NCBI GenBank assembly: GCA_031262035.1 | Contig: JAISIL010000172.1 | Span: forward strand, 1 to 61,976 | Reading direction: 5' to 3' | Length of the DNA stretch: 61,976 nucleotides | Source of the DNA: Spirochaetaceae bacterium | Lineage (GTDB): Bacteria; Spirochaetota; Spirochaetia; Treponematales; Breznakiellaceae | Part shown: positions 26,111 through 34,963 of the stretch, one piece after another | How the letters are laid out: each line of letters opens with the position of its first letter | How positions within the stretch are numbered: position 1 is the stretch's first letter | Notes under the pieces: model-generated | The model's input: only the letters and a program-made list of their open reading frames with translations | Told to the model about the DNA's origin: nothing | The model's database searches: none | Position numbers and translations under genes: made by a program

Positions 26111-28090
26111 ATGGCACAATATCAATTTCAAACAGAGGTGAGTCAGTTATTGCACCTCATCATTCATTCCCTGTATTCAAACAGGGAAATTTTCTTAAGG
26201 GAACTTGTTTCAAATGCCTCGGATGCATTAGACAAGCTAAAATATTTGACCGTTGCCGACGACAAATATAAGTCCATCGTTTTTGAACCCCGCATCGATA
26301 TTTCCTTCGATAGCACGGCAAAAACCATCACTATTGCCGACAATGGCATCGGAATGAACGAGGCCGATTTACAGGAAAGCCTCGGCACCATCGCACGAAG
26401 CGGCACCAAAGCCTTCCTTGAACAGCTCAGCGCCGATGCAAAACGGGATAGCAACCTTATCGGACAGTTCGGCGTCGGCTTCTACTCGGCCTTTATGATA
26501 GCCGACAAAATCGAAGTAATCAGCCGCAAGGCCGGCGAGGACGCTGCCTGGAAGTGGACCAGCGCCGGACAGGACAGCTACGACATCGAAGCTGCCGCCC
26601 GCGACACGCAGGGAACAACGGTTATCCTCTATCTGAGCGAAGAGGGCACCGAGTATGCCAACCGCTGGAGCATCGAAGACATCGTTAAGCGCTACTCAAA
26701 CCACGTGGCCTTCCCCATCTATCTGACCTACGACGAGAAAAAGTATGATGATAAGGGCAAGGAAAAGGGCAGCGAGCGGAAGTGTGACCGGATTAATGTT
26801 GGCACGGCAATTTGGCGGCGTTCCAAGACCGAGCTTAAGCCTGAAGATTACAATGAATTCTACAAGCAGATTAGCCACGACAGCGATGACCCCCTCTTTT
26901 ATGTGCACACCAAGGCCGAAGGCACTCTGGAATACGACACGCTGTTCTATATTCCCAAAAAAGCGCCCTTTGATATGTATCAGGTCGATTACAAGCCCGG
27001 CGTTAAGCTCTATGTCAAGCGGGTTTTTATAACTGATGATGATAAAGAGCTGATGCCCACCTGGCTGCGTTTTGTTAAGGGCGTAATAGACAGCGAAGAC
27101 CTGCCTTTAAATGTAAGCCGTGAAATTTTACAGCAGAACAAGATTTTGATGAATATCAAGAATGCATCGGTCAAGAAGCTGCTCTCGGAATTTAAGGCCC
27201 TGAGCGAAGACCCCAGCGAAGAAGGTAAGGAAAAGTGGAGCACTTTCGTCAGCCAATACAACAGGCCATTAAAGGAGGGCCTCTACCAGGACTGGGGAAA
27301 CCGTGACGCCTTGCAGGATTTAGTGAGGTTTAAGACAACCCATACCCCCCCCAACCCCCCCACAAGTGGAGGGGAGAATGGTTCTTCCAATAACACTACT
27401 CCCCTCCCGCTTGCGGGGGGGGCCGGGGGGGGGCCTTGGACATCCTTCAAAGACTATGTCTCCCGCATGAAGAGCGACCAGAAATTTATCTACTATATTT
27501 CAGGCGGCGATGAGCAGACACTGCGTTCTTCGCCCTTGCTTGAAGCCTATCGGGCAAAAGAAATCGAAGTCCTTATTATGGATGATGATATTGATGATTT
27601 GGTTATGCCGATGGTTGGCCGCTACAGCACAAAAGATGGAGACAATACAAAAGATTATGAGTTAAAAGCCGTAAACCGTGCCGGCGCCGATGAAGAACTG
27701 GGCGAAAAGAAAGACAAGGCAGCCGAAAAAGAGGCAAAACCGATTGTCGAAAAAATCAAGAAGGCCCTGGGCGATAAGGTAAAGGATGTCAAACTTTCAA
27801 GGCGGCTTCACGATAGCCCCTCCTGCATTGTTGCAGACGAAAATGACCCTTCCATGCAGATGGCACAAATGATGAAGGCCATGGGCCAATTCGGTGAGAT
27901 GCCTGATATTAAACCCATCCTCGAAATCAATGGCGAGCATTCTATTGTAACAGCCCTGAAAGACTGTGAAGACGAAGCCCACATTGCCGATGTCGCCGGC
28001 GTGCTCCTCGATCAGGCATTATTGGTCGAAGGCATTAAATTAAAGGACCCGGCGGATTTCGTAAAACGGTTGAATAGGTTGATTGGGTAA
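26111..28090 (+). CDS. htpG: Hsp90-family chaperone HtpG
   Basis: A 659-residue ATP-dependent chaperone: FLRELVSNASDALDKL, ADNGIGM, SGTKAF, IGQFGVGFYSAF in the ATPase domain; LPLNVSREILQQ in the middle domain; a dimerisation domain at the end. Between LVRFKT and WTSFKDYVSRMKS there is a ~33-residue insert (THTPPNPP...GGGP) encoded by a family B palindromic element (27341-27437). HtpG relatives normally have only a few residues there. Confidence 0.97.
   Translation: MAQYQFQTEVSQLLHLIIHSLYSNREIFLRELVSNASDALDKLKYLTVADDKYKSIVFEPRIDISFDSTAKTITIADNGIGMNEADLQESLGTIARSGTKAFLEQLSADAKRDSNLIGQFGVGFYSAFMIADKIEVISRKAGEDAAWKWTSAGQDSYDIEAAARDTQGTTVILYLSEEGTEYANRWSIEDIVKRYSNHVAFPIYLTYDEKKYDDKGKEKGSERKCDRINVGTAIWRRSKTELKPEDYNEFYKQISHDSDDPLFYVHTKAEGTLEYDTLFYIPKKAPFDMYQVDYKPGVKLYVKRVFITDDDKELMPTWLRFVKGVIDSEDLPLNVSREILQQNKILMNIKNASVKKLLSEFKALSEDPSEEGKEKWSTFVSQYNRPLKEGLYQDWGNRDALQDLVRFKTTHTPPNPPTSGGENGSSNNTTPLPLAGGAGGGPWTSFKDYVSRMKSDQKFIYYISGGDEQTLRSSPLLEAYRAKEIEVLIMDDDIDDLVMPMVGRYSTKDGDNTKDYELKAVNRAGADEELGEKKDKAAEKEAKPIVEKIKKALGDKVKDVKLSRRLHDSPSCIVADENDPSMQMAQMMKAMGQFGEMPDIKPILEINGEHSIVTALKDCEDEAHIADVAGVLLDQALLVEGIKLKDPADFVKRLNRLIG
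27341..27437. repeat. Family B element in frame inside htpG
   Basis: Two hairpin units in inverted orientation around a short AT-rich spacer: a C-tract/ACAAG/GGAGGGGAG unit (27341-27380) and a CTCCCCTCCCGC/GCGGGGGGGG unit (27398-27437). Frame is kept across the element, with no stop in this frame. Confidence 0.9.
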
Positions 28091-28095
28091 TTTTT

Positions 28096-28196
28096 AACCA
28101 CGAATAACACGAATGCCTAGCGGCACACGAATTATTAGTTAGTAATATATGATTATTCGTGTGGGAGCGTAGCGAACATTCGTGTAATTCGTGGTT
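28096..28196. repeat. Family C inverted-repeat element (CCACGAATAACACGAAT)
   Basis: Arms AACCACGAATAACACGAAT (28096-28114) and ATTCGTGTAATTCGTGGTT (28178-28196) with small inner hairpins such as TGCCTAGCGGCA. It separates htpG from the prepilin peptidase and contributes the GTG at 28191. Confidence 0.9.
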
Positions 28197-28205
28197 TTTG
28201 TTGAA

Positions 28206-28622
28206 ATGTTATTCATAATTTTAGTATTCGCCGCATTTGCCATCCCCATTACCGTCATTGATATAAAAACATACCGTATCCCCAATATATTGAACTACCT
28301 CTGCGCCATTGGCCTATTGGTTTTGCGGATTATTCAAGAACAAAACATTCCCTGGGTCTACATGGCCTGTGGGATTGGTGCATCCCTATTCCTCTTTGCC
28401 GTATCAAAAATAAAAGGCGGCATGGGTTTGGGCGATGTAAAATATGCCTTTAGTGTAGGCCTTTTATGCGGTTTCCCGGGAACAGTGCTTGCGCTATTGG
28501 TTTCTTCTATTATAGGCATCGTGTGGAGCCTCATCAAAAAACAACAACGAATGCCGTTCGCACCCTGTCTGGCAATCGGGGCATTATTGGCCTGCCTATT
28601 AGGTTGTGTGTTATCGGGGTAG
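28206..28622 (+). CDS. A24-family prepilin peptidase
   Basis: A 138-residue integral membrane aspartic protease. The two catalytic aspartates are in DIKTYRIPN and in GLGDVK (GxGD motif); about five membrane segments. It lacks the N-terminal methylase domain of PilD. It would process the pseudopilins of the secretion operon at 44232-45831. ATG 28206 is preferred over GTG 28191, which lies inside a repeat; no Shine-Dalgarno is obvious. The stop TAG lies in a palindromic repeat. Confidence 0.88.
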   Translation: MLFIILVFAAFAIPITVIDIKTYRIPNILNYLCAIGLLVLRIIQEQNIPWVYMACGIGASLFLFAVSKIKGGMGLGDVKYAFSVGLLCGFPGTVLALLVSSIIGIVWSLIKKQQRMPFAPCLAIGALLACLLGCVLSG

Positions 28623-28675
28623 GGGCGTTGCGTCGCAACGCCCCTACGTAGGGACACGGCTAGCCGTGTCCCTAC
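28619..28675. repeat. Family A palindromes between convergent genes
   Basis: Palindromes 28619-28647 (GTAGGGGCGTTGCG, 1-base centre, complement) and 28648-28675 (GTAGGGACACGGCT and complement). GGGGTAG at each end gives TAG stop codons to both flanking convergent genes (28620-28622 plus, 28672-28674 minus). Confidence 0.93.
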
Positions 28676-30591
28676 CCCGTTATCACGGTTTGTCGTTTGC
28701 GGGAAATCAATTCCACAACCACAACAAAGGCAATCAGCACAAAACCGATAACATCGGTGATTAAACCGGGATCTATGCAGCAGAGGCCGCCGGCGAGGGT
28801 CAGTATTCGTTGCCACCAGGACATGTGCTTTAGGAACCAGCCTTCAAGGCCTGCTGCAATGCCGGCCATGCCAAGCAGGCTTGTAAGGACGATACGGATT
28901 ACTTCTACTGCGTTTGTATCAATAAGAAGCATCTCGGGGCTAAAGACAAAGATATAAGGCACAATGAATGCCGCTATGGCAAGCCGTGTTGCCGTAACCC
29001 CTGTTTTAAGGGGATTACTCTTTGCAATAGCCGAACCTGCGTATGCGGCAAGGGCAACCGGTGGGGTAATATCGGCTACAATGCCAAAATAAAAGACAAA
29101 CATGTGGGCAGCCAATACCGGCGCCCCCAAGCGCACAACAATAGGCGCTGTAATAGTGGCCATGATAACATAATTTGCCGTTGTTGGTATTCCCATGCCT
29201 AAAATGATACAGGCAATCATGGTAAGGAACAATGCAAGGAGCATACTGGAACCTGCCACATGAACCAGGGCCGTAATGAGAATTTGCCCCAGGCCGGTCA
29301 TGGAAACAATGCCGATAACAATACCGGCCATAGCACAGGCCAAAGCAACACCAATCGTATTTCTTGAACCGCCGGTAAGGGCATTCACAAAACCTTTCGG
29401 CGAAAACCGTGTTTCCTTACTGAAAAAACTCACTACAATGGCGGCAAGGATTGCAAAACAGGCCGAGTATGCCGGGGTGTAGCCTATTCCCATAAGGCCG
29501 ACAAGGACAATTACCGGCAAAAATAAATAGCCTTTCTTAAGCAGGAGTTTGCCGAAATGAGGAATTTCTTCTTTGGGAAGGCCTTTTAACCCCAGCTTCT
29601 TTGCCTCAAAATGAATCATTAGAAAAATGCCGGTAAAATAGAGCACGGCGGGAAGAATTGCAGAAACGGCAATGCGTGCATAGGAAAAACCGGTCAATTC
29701 TGCCATTAAAAAGGCCGCCGCACCCATAATCGGGGGCATTATTTGCCCGCCGGTGCTGGCCGCCGCCTCTACCGCTGCTGCAAATTCAGGCTTGTAACCG
29801 GTTTTCTTCATTACAGGTATGGTTACACTGCCTGAACCGACAGTGTTGGCAACCGATGAACCTGAATACATGCCTTCAAGGGCGCTTGCAATAACGGCAA
29901 CCTTTGCCGGCCCGCCCGATGCAAAACCGGCAACCGAATTCGCCAAATCTATAAAAAAGCCTGCAATCCCCGACTTTTCAAGGAAGGATGCAAGAAAAAT
30001 AAACAAGACAATGAATGTAGAACAGACCCCAATCGGTGTGCCGATAAGCCCTTCCGTTGTGTAAAAGAGCTGGTGAACCATGCGTTTTAGGCTGTAACCC
30101 GAAGCAAAGGCATAAACGATAAAGGCTCCGGCAACAACCAGTATGGGAATGCCCACCACCCGGCGGCACAACTCAATAAGAATGACGATGCCGATAACCC
30201 CCACAACAATGTCAAGGTTGGTCAGCATAATAGCCCGGTTGATAATGGCCTGAAAATTTACTACATAATAGAAGAAAGATGCCGCCCCGACAAGGCCAAG
30301 AAGAAGGTCATACCAAGGGACATAGTTATGCCGACCGGTAAGGCCCCGGTGAATTGGATACAAAAGATAGCCCATAAACACCACCAGCCCAAGAAAGGCG
30401 CAACGGCGCACCTGTTCGGGGAGATTGATAAAAATGGTTGTTGCAAATACAAAAACGGTAAAGGCCAGCAAAATTACCTTAACGGCAATATCCCATGCGC
30501 CTGTAAACTGCCGCACATTCGATTCCCGGTCAAACTGAGCTATAAGTTTCTCAGTTTCCTGTTCTGTCATTGCTTCTAAATTTTCTGTCAA
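28672..30591 (-). CDS. TRAP transporter fused permease (TAXI type)
   Basis: A 639-residue membrane protein of the 4TM-12TM fused class: a small DctQ-like part (to ~170) and a DctM-like large part with FLEKSGIAGFFIDLA, SGSSVANTVGSGSVTIPVM, ASTGGQIMPPIMGAAAFLMAE and GMGIPTTANYVIMA motifs. It moves a small organic acid across the inner membrane using an ion gradient, with the TAXI receptor 30981-31943. Only 2 bp separate it from the DUF1850 frame. Confidence 0.95.
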   Translation of the reverse strand: MTENLEAMTEQETEKLIAQFDRESNVRQFTGAWDIAVKVILLAFTVFVFATTIFINLPEQVRRCAFLGLVVFMGYLLYPIHRGLTGRHNYVPWYDLLLGLVGAASFFYYVVNFQAIINRAIMLTNLDIVVGVIGIVILIELCRRVVGIPILVVAGAFIVYAFASGYSLKRMVHQLFYTTEGLIGTPIGVCSTFIVLFIFLASFLEKSGIAGFFIDLANSVAGFASGGPAKVAVIASALEGMYSGSSVANTVGSGSVTIPVMKKTGYKPEFAAAVEAAASTGGQIMPPIMGAAAFLMAELTGFSYARIAVSAILPAVLYFTGIFLMIHFEAKKLGLKGLPKEEIPHFGKLLLKKGYLFLPVIVLVGLMGIGYTPAYSACFAILAAIVVSFFSKETRFSPKGFVNALTGGSRNTIGVALACAMAGIVIGIVSMTGLGQILITALVHVAGSSMLLALFLTMIACIILGMGIPTTANYVIMATITAPIVVRLGAPVLAAHMFVFYFGIVADITPPVALAAYAGSAIAKSNPLKTGVTATRLAIAAFIVPYIFVFSPEMLLIDTNAVEVIRIVLTSLLGMAGIAAGLEGWFLKHMSWWQRILTLAGGLCCIDPGLITDVIGFVLIAFVVVVELISRKRQTVITG

Positions 30592-30593
30592 TG

Positions 30594-30980
30594 TTATTCT
30601 CCTATGATAAATTCAACATGCGCATTTTTGCCGCACATGTCCCGTAAACTTAACTTTTGTCCTTTTATATAGAGCCAGTGGTCGGAAACGGTACCGACAA
30701 TGTAGTTCAACTGGGGCAGCGTGTGGGAGAAGCCTCGAATCACGATTGCTCCGTCTTCAAGGCTCATTGTTTCGCCGGCATTTAACTGGCTCGCCATGCC
30801 GGCTCCGAAATCGTAAAAACGGCTTTCTAAAGGAAGAAAAGCCCATTTTACGGTGGTCTCGACAGGCTCGACCACCGTAAAGGTGTCGGTTACCGGGGTT
30901 TTATGCACCGAGTGGATAAATTCAATAGAGAACTTCTCCCCCGGTGCAAAGGGGAATCCGGCAATACCATCAATCGATAG
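30594..30980 (-). CDS. DUF1850 protein without a canonical start codon
   Basis: TAXI-TRAP operons often contain DUF1850. The conserved domain runs from LSIDGIAGFPFAPGEKFSIE and IHSVHKTPVT to the end, but the first ATG in frame (30908) would remove the conserved HSV part. Upstream the frame is open to the TGA of the receptor gene (30981-30983), with no ATG, GTG or TTG before the domain. So it needs an unusual start such as ATT, readthrough, or it is damaged. TVVEPVETTV comes from a palindromic repeat. Confidence 0.65.
   Translation of the reverse strand, partial: LSIDGIAGFPFAPGEKFSIEFIHSVHKTPVTDTFTVVEPVETTVKWAFLPLESRFYDFGAGMASQLNAGETMSLEDGAIVIRGFSHTLPQLNYIVGTVSDHWLYIKGQKLSLRDMCGKNAHVEFIIGE
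30847..30881. repeat. Family E palindrome in the DUF1850 gene
   Basis: TTTACGGTGGTC and GACCACCGTAAA flank TCGACAGGCTC, a 12-bp perfect arm. Copies of its core are at 50520-50544 (inside the GH3 gene) and 52303-52326. Confidence 0.9.
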
Positions 30981-31943
30981 TCACATTGCTCCGATTTCTT
31001 TGTAATACTTCATAGCACCGGAGTGGAAGGGCACCGAGATGCTTCCCACGGCATTTTCAGGGGAAATTTCCGCTGCTTTGGGGTGCTCAATGGCCTTTCC
31101 TGTTTCAATCAGGGTCTTTGTCATCTTGTAGACTGCATCTTCAGAGACCTTGGGGCTGACAATAATCGTCGCCTTTACCGCAACGGTCTGGACATCGGCG
31201 GTCTGGCCGGTATAGCTGTTTGCCGCAATGGGGAACTTCTGATAGAAAGGATACTTTGCCTGCAAGGCCTGCACATGGGCATCATCTACCGGCAGCAGAA
31301 TAATGCTCCTTCCCAGGGCTAAATCGACAATAGCCGGTGTGGGGGCGCCTGCAACACAGAAAAATGCATCAATTTTATTGTCCCGAAGGGCATCGGCAGA
31401 GGCGCCGAAACTTAAATTCTGCTTCTGAATATCATCAAAGGTAACGCCGTAGGCCTCGAGAATCTGCCTTGCATTAAATTCAACGCCGGAACCTGCATCG
31501 CCAACCGAAACGCGCTTCCCTTTAAGGTCTGCAATCGTGTTAATGCCCGAATTGGCCCCTGCAACAACCTGACAAACCTCGGCATAAACGCCTGCCATTG
31601 CCTGAAAACCGGTAATTGCACCATCGGCACTGAATAAATCTGTTCCCTTATAGGCATAATCCATAACATCATTCTGAACCAGCGCCATCTCGGCTTCGCC
31701 TGCCGCTATAAGCTGAATATTGGCTTTCGAAGCGCCGCTGGACTGAATTGTTACATTAAGCCCGTCTTTTTCCTGAAAGAGCTGCCCCAAAACTGTCCCG
31801 AAGGCATAATAAGTGCCTGTCGTTCCGCCTGTGGCAAAGCGCAAAGTCTCTTTTGCCCCGCCGGATGCCGCCTGCCCATTGGCAAAAACCGATCCTGCGA
31901 CGAGTGCGGCCAGCACAAAGGCCGCCAAAATCTTCTTCATCAT
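30981..31943 (-). CDS. TAXI-family TRAP substrate-binding protein
   Basis: A 320-residue periplasmic receptor. Signal peptide MMKKILAAFVLAALVAGSVFA; then LRFATGGTTGTYYAFG, the SSGASKANIQLI segment, VSVGDAGSGVEFNARQILEAYG, and the HSGAMKYYKEIGAM end, all typical of the TAXI family. AGGAGG precedes ATG 31943. First gene of the receptor / DUF1850 / permease operon. Ligand unknown. Confidence 0.96.
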   Translation of the reverse strand: MMKKILAAFVLAALVAGSVFANGQAASGGAKETLRFATGGTTGTYYAFGTVLGQLFQEKDGLNVTIQSSGASKANIQLIAAGEAEMALVQNDVMDYAYKGTDLFSADGAITGFQAMAGVYAEVCQVVAGANSGINTIADLKGKRVSVGDAGSGVEFNARQILEAYGVTFDDIQKQNLSFGASADALRDNKIDAFFCVAGAPTPAIVDLALGRSIILLPVDDAHVQALQAKYPFYQKFPIAANSYTGQTADVQTVAVKATIIVSPKVSEDAVYKMTKTLIETGKAIEHPKAAEISPENAVGSISVPFHSGAMKYYKEIGAM

Positions 31944-31967
31944 AAAAAATCCTCCTAGATTGCTTGT

Positions 31968-31996
31968 ATGATAGCATTTTTTTCAAAAAAATGCAA
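31968..31996 (-). promoter_or_regulatory. Promoter of the TRAP operon
   Basis: TTGCAT at 31991-31996, 17 bp, TATCAT at 31968-31973; leader contains AGGAGG. Confidence 0.7.
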
Positions 31997-32055
31997 GTGT
32001 TTTTCGTTCCCCAAAAATTTTTTTTATTTTTTTTAAAAAAAAACACGAAACCCAT

Positions 32056-32084
32056 TTGACAATATTTGAAAAATGTTATATAAT
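32056..32084 (+). promoter_or_regulatory. Perfect consensus promoter of the flaA pair
   Basis: TTGACA at 32056-32061, 17 bp, TATAAT at 32079-32084; leader with AGGAG before ATG 32110. It is a sigma-70 type, not a sigma-28 flagellar, promoter. Confidence 0.88.
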
Positions 32085-32109
32085 AGGGATAAAAGAACAG
32101 GAGTAACCT

Positions 32110-32958
32110 ATGAAACAAATTGTATCTAAGTTCGTTTTATTTTTTATTGTAATGGGCATTGTTGCCGGTGTTGGTTTTGCCGACGAGCGAACAATTAGCC
32201 TTCAGTCTTATTTTATCGATAATTTCGATAATGGACAGAACGGTCAGCGTTCTGCTTCTCAGGCGGATGGCAGGGTCTATGACTGGAAGGTTCAGGGAAG
32301 CGCATTTTCCCTTCAAGCTAATGATCCGGGTAGTGATGGTATAGCGTATCCCAGACAGCAGATGGTTAATACCTGGCCGGCATCTTTATTAGGAAACACC
32401 CCATCGAATTCATCAGACCTCTATGTGCTTGGTATCTATGGAAAATTTAAGAGTAATCGCAGTTATAACTGGATTGATGTTTACCCGACACTAGCCGGAG
32501 GCGATGGGTCTCCTGCCACAATCGAGATGCGGGGCCGTGTCAAGTCTATCGATATCTGGCTGTGGAATGCAAATCATAATTTTTCTATTTCTGCATACTT
32601 TAAAGACCACAATGGTATCGTTTATAACCTCCCTATGGGCAGCATCCGGCATAATGGCTGGGCAAATGTAAAAGTCGATATCCCGACAAACATTCCCCAG
32701 ACAAAAGAAACCATGCCGAAGCTGGCCAATCTGGAACTGGTAAAATTCAGGATACTGACTGCTCCGAATTCCGATGTTAAGGATTTTCAGATATACATTG
32801 ATGAAATCAAGGCGCTTTCTGATGTCTTCGAGACAGTCTATGACGGCAATGATTTAACTCTACCGAGCACAATCCAGCAAATATGGGGCACTGGAAATAC
32901 AGAGGCTGGCCCAGCCGCAGGCGGCGCTACTACCGAAGCCCCCGCAGCACAGCAGTAA
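32110..32958 (+). CDS. flaA: Flagellar filament outer layer protein FlaA (first copy)
   Basis: A 282-residue exported sheath protein of the periplasmic flagellum. Signal peptide to ~GVGFA; mature part has the family's YDWKVQGSAF, VDIYPTL-like and SIDIWLWNANHNFSISAYFKDHNGIVYNL pattern and the YIDEIKALSDVF end. The last ~20 residues are Ala/Gly/Thr-rich. It is followed after 16 bp by a second flaA-like gene. Confidence 0.9.
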   Translation: MKQIVSKFVLFFIVMGIVAGVGFADERTISLQSYFIDNFDNGQNGQRSASQADGRVYDWKVQGSAFSLQANDPGSDGIAYPRQQMVNTWPASLLGNTPSNSSDLYVLGIYGKFKSNRSYNWIDVYPTLAGGDGSPATIEMRGRVKSIDIWLWNANHNFSISAYFKDHNGIVYNLPMGSIRHNGWANVKVDIPTNIPQTKETMPKLANLELVKFRILTAPNSDVKDFQIYIDEIKALSDVFETVYDGNDLTLPSTIQQIWGTGNTEAGPAAGGATTEAPAAQQ

Positions 32959-32974
32959 TCATAAAAGGAGAAAT

Positions 32975-33799
32975 ATGATGAAATATAATAAAATAATTTT
33001 GATGGCTTTGTTCCTTCTTATGGGAACCTTGGTTATTGGTCCGGCGGTTTTTGCACAAGATGCACCAGCTCCGGCGGCAGGCGGACAAGCGGCACCGGCA
33101 GCAGGGGCTCAGGACCCGGCGACAATAGGCGGCACCGATGAAATAGGTTATTCCGAGGCAGCCAATATTGGCGCAGGCACCGCTCAATTAAATTTGAAAG
33201 AAGTTTCTGTTGATAAATTTGAACAGGAAGGCTTCTGGTCGGCTTCAATGTCTACCGAAGAAGGCTATACAAGGGCCCGCTTATTTCAGGGCGGCCCTGC
33301 CGAAAAGAAACCTTTGGATGGCCAAACACAGGATGATAGTGACAGCTACATTCTGGGTATTCGCACCGATTTCCTGAAGCGCGGTATAAACAGCATTTTT
33401 ATCATTGCCGACCGGCCAATTCCGGTAAGTGGCATTGTAAAAGATATTACCGTCTGGGTTGCAGGCCGCGGTTTTAATCATAAACTGATTCTTTTAGTTA
33501 AAGATAACTTTGGTAAAAACTATGAACTGAGCATGAACCCCAATTATATGAATTTCCAGGGTTGGAAACAAATGGTTGCCCAGGTTCCCCCTCAGAGTGA
33601 ATATGACAATACCGGTGTTCTGCAACGGAACAACCACTTCCCCAGCGATGACGGCCTTCAGATTGTCGGTTTCCGGATTGATTGCGACCCGAAAGACGCC
33701 TACGGCACCTACTATGTCTATTTTGATGACATGCGGGCAACGGTAGACCTGAACGAAGACGAAGTAAAAGCAGCCGACGACCCGACTGACAATTGGTGA
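32975..33799 (+). CDS. flaA: Flagellar filament outer layer protein FlaA (second copy)
   Basis: A 274-residue FlaA paralogue. Signal peptide ending ...AVFAQ, an Ala/Gly/Pro-rich linker (~26-50), then SIFIIADRPIPVSGIVKDIT with VWVAGRGFNHKLILLVKDNFG and the YYVYFDDMRATVD end. The pair builds the sheath around the FlaB core. AAAGGAG precedes ATG 32975. The stop TGA lies in the left arm of a hairpin. Confidence 0.9.
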   Translation: MMKYNKIILMALFLLMGTLVIGPAVFAQDAPAPAAGGQAAPAAGAQDPATIGGTDEIGYSEAANIGAGTAQLNLKEVSVDKFEQEGFWSASMSTEEGYTRARLFQGGPAEKKPLDGQTQDDSDSYILGIRTDFLKRGINSIFIIADRPIPVSGIVKDITVWVAGRGFNHKLILLVKDNFGKNYELSMNPNYMNFQGWKQMVAQVPPQSEYDNTGVLQRNNHFPSDDGLQIVGFRIDCDPKDAYGTYYVYFDDMRATVDLNEDEVKAADDPTDNW

Positions 33800-33901
33800 T
33801 AAACGAAATTTTGCTTCGCAAAACTTCGCTTATCACAAGATAGGCGCCATTAAAACGGCGCCTATCACAGGTGTTTCCGCCATTGAAACGGCGGAAACAC
33901 C
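33797..33901. repeat. Three successive hairpins after the flaA pair
   Basis: (1) 33797-33837, GTGATAA...TTTTGC-TTC-GCAAAA...TTATCAC. (2) 33839-33866, GATAGGCGCC-ATTAAAAC-GGCGCCTATC. (3) 33870-33901, GGTGTTTCCGCC-ATTGAAAC-GGCGGAAACACC. Hairpins 2 and 3 share an 8-base loop but have different arms. They probably terminate or stabilise the flaA mRNA. Confidence 0.85.
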
Positions 33902-33909
33902 CATATTTT

Positions 33910-34869
33910 ATGGATTATCAAGCAGAATTTCTATTAAATCGCCTCACAAAGCGTTTCAAACATCTCTCTAAATGGGCAAGGCGGACGAATGTTTGTGCGT
34001 TTCGGCTTTATGACCGTGATATTCCGGAATTTCCCCTTGTTCTTGATTACTATGATGGTTTTGTTGTGGGGGCACTGTATGCAAAAACAGATGCGGGGGC
34101 CACCGGGACGGTGGCCGTAGGGGCGGATAATTATCCGCCCCTACACACATATGTCCAAACCGTTTCCCAAGCCCTGAATGTTCTGCCTGAAAAGATTTAT
34201 ATTAAAACACGGCAAAAATTTTCGCATGGTAGCGCAGGGGAACAATATGAAAAACAAGCTGATGAAAAAAAGACAATTATAATAGAAGAAAATGGCCTTA
34301 AATTCAGGGTGAATTTGTCTGATTACCTGGATACGGGGCTTTTTTTGGAAAAACGGCTCTTGCGAAAACGGCTTTTTGATGAAGTAACGGGGATGCGGGT
34401 GCTGAATTTATTCTCTTATACCGGCGCTTTTTCCGTTTATGCCCTTGCCGGTGGGGCAATTAAAGTAGATTCCGTAGATATTTCCAATACCTACAATGCC
34501 TGGGCTGCCGAAAACATGCAGCTTAATCAATATACTCCCAATGCAGACAACCGTATAATCCGTGCCGATGTGCTGAAGTTTTTGGCTGAGGCAAAGCGGA
34601 AATACGAGATAATCATTTTAGACCCGCCTGCATTCTCAAACTCGAAAAAAATGGAGGGCACTCTTGACCTTAAACGGGATGCCGCTATGCTTATAGACCA
34701 TTGTTTAGGGCTTTTAACGCCGGGCGGGAAGGTATATTTTTGTTCGCAGGTAAAAACAACCACGGATTACGCAGATGGCACGCGGATAAAAGACATTACA
34801 AGGCAGGTTACGGATGAGGATTTTCGGGGTAAAAGGATGCAGGCGGTATATGAAATTAACTACGAATAG
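33910..34869 (+). CDS. RlmK/RlmI-type 23S rRNA methyltransferase with repeat inserts
   Basis: An S-adenosylmethionine-dependent enzyme like the RlmK half of RlmKL. N-terminus FLLNRLTKRFKHLSKWAR and RLYDRDIPEF; SAM site VLNLFSYTGAFSVYAL; catalytic IILDPPAFSNSK. ATG 33910 is chosen since the 13 residues before it come from the flaA hairpin. Three repeat-derived pieces lie inside: TVAVGADNYPPLHT (34117-34144), TTTDYADGTRIK (34757-34790) and the final NYE plus stop (34858-34869). Confidence 0.85.
   Translation: MDYQAEFLLNRLTKRFKHLSKWARRTNVCAFRLYDRDIPEFPLVLDYYDGFVVGALYAKTDAGATGTVAVGADNYPPLHTYVQTVSQALNVLPEKIYIKTRQKFSHGSAGEQYEKQADEKKTIIIEENGLKFRVNLSDYLDTGLFLEKRLLRKRLFDEVTGMRVLNLFSYTGAFSVYALAGGAIKVDSVDISNTYNAWAAENMQLNQYTPNADNRIIRADVLKFLAEAKRKYEIIILDPPAFSNSKKMEGTLDLKRDAAMLIDHCLGLLTPGGKVYFCSQVKTTTDYADGTRIKDITRQVTDEDFRGKRMQAVYEINYE
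34117..34144. repeat. Family A palindrome in frame inside the methyltransferase gene
   Basis: Perfect 28-bp palindrome GTAGGGGCGGATAA plus complement, identical to 17878-17905. A smaller hairpin GGCCACCG/CGGTGGCC (34098-34116) precedes it. The peptide is VGADNYPPL. Confidence 0.93.
34757..34790. repeat. Family C partial element in frame inside the methyltransferase gene
   Basis: ACCACGGATTACGCAGAT followed by GGCACGCGGATAAAA, matching the arm of the element at 15387-15478. It codes for TTTDYADGTRIK. Confidence 0.75.
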
Positions 34870-34963
34870 CACGAATACAACGGCCTTCGGCCTTATGTTA
34901 CACGAATGTCCAATGTCTAAAATTCGTGTAGCAACGAAGTTGCTATTCGTGTTATTCGTGGTT
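34858..34963. repeat. Family C element overlapping two genes
   Basis: Arms AACTACGAATAGCACGAAT (34858-34876) and ATTCGTGTTATTCGTGGTT (34945-34963), with inner hairpins AAGGCC-type (ACGGCCTTCGGCCTT) and TAGCAAC-GAA-GTTGCTA. The left arm gives the methyltransferase stop codon; the right arm encodes the hydrophobic core of the next gene's signal peptide. Confidence 0.92.

Noticed and set aside
30594-30908. DUF1850 starting at ATG 30908
   Set aside because: This start would remove the conserved HSV part of the domain, which is encoded upstream in the same frame.
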